This document shows positions 62,427-64,000 of a stretch of DNA of 64,000 bases, piece by piece; positions within the stretch are counted from its first letter, which is position 1; the number at the start of each line of letters is the position of its first letter. The notes below the pieces were generated by a model, which saw only the letters and a program-made list of their open reading frames with translations, did no database searches and had not been told where the DNA came from. The DNA is from an uncultured Eubacterium sp. (lineage in GTDB: Bacteria > Bacillota > Clostridia > Oscillospirales > Acutalibacteraceae). A program made the translations under genes and the position numbers. The stretch covers positions 1-64,000 of the forward strand of contig NZ_CAKTGT010000003.1 in assembly GCF_934561735.1 (NCBI RefSeq), given 5' to 3'.

Positions 62427-63383
62427 TTAGTCTTCTTCCTTGCTAAGTTTGAAACCAAGAGAAGCAAGCTTACCGATTACTTCGTCAAGTGACTTACGAC
62501 CAAGGTTTCTGACTTTCATCATATCGTCTTCAGATTTGCCAATCAAATCCCCTACTGTGTTGATTCCCGCTCTCTTCAAGCAGTTGAATGAACGAACAGA
62601 AAGATCAAGTTCTTCAATAGTCATCTCAAGAACCTTTTCTTTTCCGTCATCGTCTTTTTCAACCATGATTTCTGCGTTGCCCATTTCTTCAGAAAGGTCA
62701 ACAAAAAGGTTAAGATGTTCATTAAGAATCTTTGCAGCAAGCGAAACGGCTTCATCTGCAGGGATAGTTCCGTCAGTTTCAACATCAAGGATAAGTTTGT
62801 CAAAATCAGTTTGTTGTCCTACACGAGTATTTTCTACTGTGTAATTAACCTTTAATACAGGTGTGTAGATAGAGTCAATGGCAATAGTGCCGATTGGGAG
62901 TTCCATAATTTGCTTGTTTCTGTCGCAAGGAACATATCCTCTACCGTTATCCGCTGTGAGTTCCATAACAACATCAGCACCTTCATCAAGATAAGCAAGA
63001 TGAAGTTCCGGATTCAAGATTTCAACACTGTCGTCGTGTTCAATATCGGCAGCAGTGATTTCACCCTCACCCTTTGCGTTAATATAAAGGGTTTTAGGAT
63101 CTTCGTCATGAATCTTAAGAATTACATTTTTGAGGTTAAGAACAATTTCAGTTACATCCTCTTTTACATGAGGAATAGTTGAAAATTCGTGTTGTACACC
63201 GTCAATCTTTACAGAAGTAATAGCGTAACCCGGAAGCGATGAGAGAAGAACTCTTCTCATCGAGTTTCCGAGAGTTGTGCCGAAGCCTCTTTCAAGAGGT
63301 TCAACAACAAATCTGCCTACGCTTCTGCTTCCCTGAGTAGATAAATCTACTATTTCGATATTAGGCTTATCAATTTCAATCAT
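62427..63383 (-). CDS. rpoA: RNA polymerase subunit alpha
   Basis: A 318-residue protein. N-terminal dimer and assembly domain (RFVVEPLERGFGTTLGNSMRRVLLSSLPG) and C-terminal alpha-CTD (about 255-318; LDLSVRSFNCLKRAGINTVG) that contacts promoter DNA and activators. Downstream rplQ overlaps the usual order. Confidence 0.98.
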   Translation of the reverse strand: MIEIDKPNIEIVDLSTQGSRSVGRFVVEPLERGFGTTLGNSMRRVLLSSLPGYAITSVKIDGVQHEFSTIPHVKEDVTEIVLNLKNVILKIHDEDPKTLYINAKGEGEITAADIEHDDSVEILNPELHLAYLDEGADVVMELTADNGRGYVPCDRNKQIMELPIGTIAIDSIYTPVLKVNYTVENTRVGQQTDFDKLILDVETDGTIPADEAVSLAAKILNEHLNLFVDLSEEMGNAEIMVEKDDDGKEKVLEMTIEELDLSVRSFNCLKRAGINTVGDLIGKSEDDMMKVRNLGRKSLDEVIGKLASLGFKLSKEED

Positions 63384-63447
63384 CTAAAAGCCTCCTAAAA
63401 TATATAGCTTTGTTTTCGCTAAATAACAAACCAATATAATCAGCTTA

Positions 63448-64000
63448 TTATTTAGAGTAGAACTCAACGATTAAGTGCTCTTCAACAGGTGTTGCGATTT
63501 CTTCTCTTTCAGGGAGAGCAACAACCTTTGCTGTCATAGCCTGAGCGTCTGCATCAATCCACTTAGGAATTGTGCGAGAAGCATTTGATTCAACAAGAGC
63601 CTTAAACTCATCTGTTGACTTGCTTGTGTCCTTAACAGCAATTACGTCACCGGCTTTTACAAGGTATGACGGAATGTCTACCTTTGCACCGTTAACGGTG
63701 AAGTGAGCATGATTTACGAGCTGACGAGCCTGAGCTCTTGAGCTTGCAAAACCGGCTGTATATACGATATTGTCAAGACGGCTTTCGCAGAGTTGAAGAA
63801 GGTTTGTACCTGTAACGCCTTCTTTACGCTCAGCCATAAGGAAATACTTATGGAACTGACCTTCGCTTACGCCATAATATCTACGAGCAGACTGCTTTGC
63901 ACGAAGCTGCAAACCATATTCTGAAGTCTTTTTACGATTTTGACCATGTTGGCCCGGTGCATATGAGCGACGCTCCAATGCACATTTGCCTGTATAACAT
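63448..64000 (-). CDS. rpsD: 30S ribosomal protein S4 (5' end cut by window edge)
   Basis: About 183 residues visible, open to the edge. CYTGKCALERRSYAPGQHG lies near the break, so this is the Cys-bearing (zinc-binding) form. The S4 RNA-binding domain (LDNIVYTAGFASSRAQARQLV) follows. Roughly 20 N-terminal residues lie outside the window. First gene in the rpoA/rplQ block. Confidence 0.96.
   Translation of the reverse strand, partial: CYTGKCALERRSYAPGQHGQNRKKTSEYGLQLRAKQSARRYYGVSEGQFHKYFLMAERKEGVTGTNLLQLCESRLDNIVYTAGFASSRAQARQLVNHAHFTVNGAKVDIPSYLVKAGDVIAVKDTSKSTDEFKALVESNASRTIPKWIDADAQAMTAKVVALPEREEIATPVEEHLIVEFYSK

Overview
This window looks like a chromosomal segment of a low-GC, spore-forming, anaerobic Gram-positive bacterium of the class Clostridia, probably an Oscillospirales/Ruminococcaceae-type gut organism. 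That placement is inference. It rests on SpoVAC, SpoVAE and YlbJ/SpoVV sporulation proteins, a GTP-type PEP carboxykinase, a split transketolase, several glycan-degradation genes, a leucine T-box, near-consensus sigma-A promoters and the gene content of the era/recO and rpsD-rpoA-rplQ clusters. No tRNA, rRNA, CRISPR array, phage or insertion sequence was seen.

Layout. 0-6.3 kb: an XRE/AbrB regulator with a small zinc-ribbon protein, a GPH sugar symporter whose TGA stop is followed by a 28-codon in-frame tail, a split SpoVA locus (spoVAE and spoVAC on opposite strands, no spoVAD) with an orphan ABC ATPase and a degenerate FeoB-like G domain, a GH43-like glycosidase and an unknown protein. 6.3-16.5 kb: an SDR reductase, a GH2 beta-galactosidase, then the conserved leftward cluster corC-phoH-ybeY-era-yqzL-recO-mutS2. 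16.6-24.5 kb: an FkbM methyltransferase, a second GPH symporter, a GtrA-like membrane protein, a metallophosphoesterase and a large six-hairpin glycosidase. 24.6-32.7 kb, rightward: Wzz-like protein, BY-kinase with a Tyr/Gly-rich tail, PHP phosphatase, YlbJ, secreted nuclease, RING-like/DUF2628 membrane protein, galU, CPBP protease and tadA.

32.7-46.7 kb is the accessory-looking part. It holds two paralogous secreted FIVAR-type surface proteins, three short paralogous peptides (none in a conventional long ORF) sitting next to them, a shared promoter with an inverted-repeat operator, leuA-leuB under a T-box, a compact type I toxin-antitoxin candidate, and clusters of three palindromic intergenic repeat types that share a CCCCTACG end and show compensatory changes in their stems.

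46.4-64 kb returns to housekeeping: gpmI, tpiA, pgk, split transketolase, membrane and glycan glycosyltransferases, a TVP38-type protein, pckG, tsaD, a NERD protein, rimI, polA, rplQ, rpoA and the truncated rpsD.

How it fits together: GH43, GH2 and the six-hairpin glycosidase with two GPH symporters suggest uptake and breakdown of plant or host oligosaccharides, feeding the pgk-tpi-gpmI glycolytic genes, transketolase and PEP carboxykinase. The most novel-looking item is the peptide/surface-protein pair of loci (32.9-44.2 kb) with its common promoter-operator; next are the covarying palindromic repeats and the type I toxin-antitoxin candidate. All functions are assigned by reading the sequence; no database search was run.
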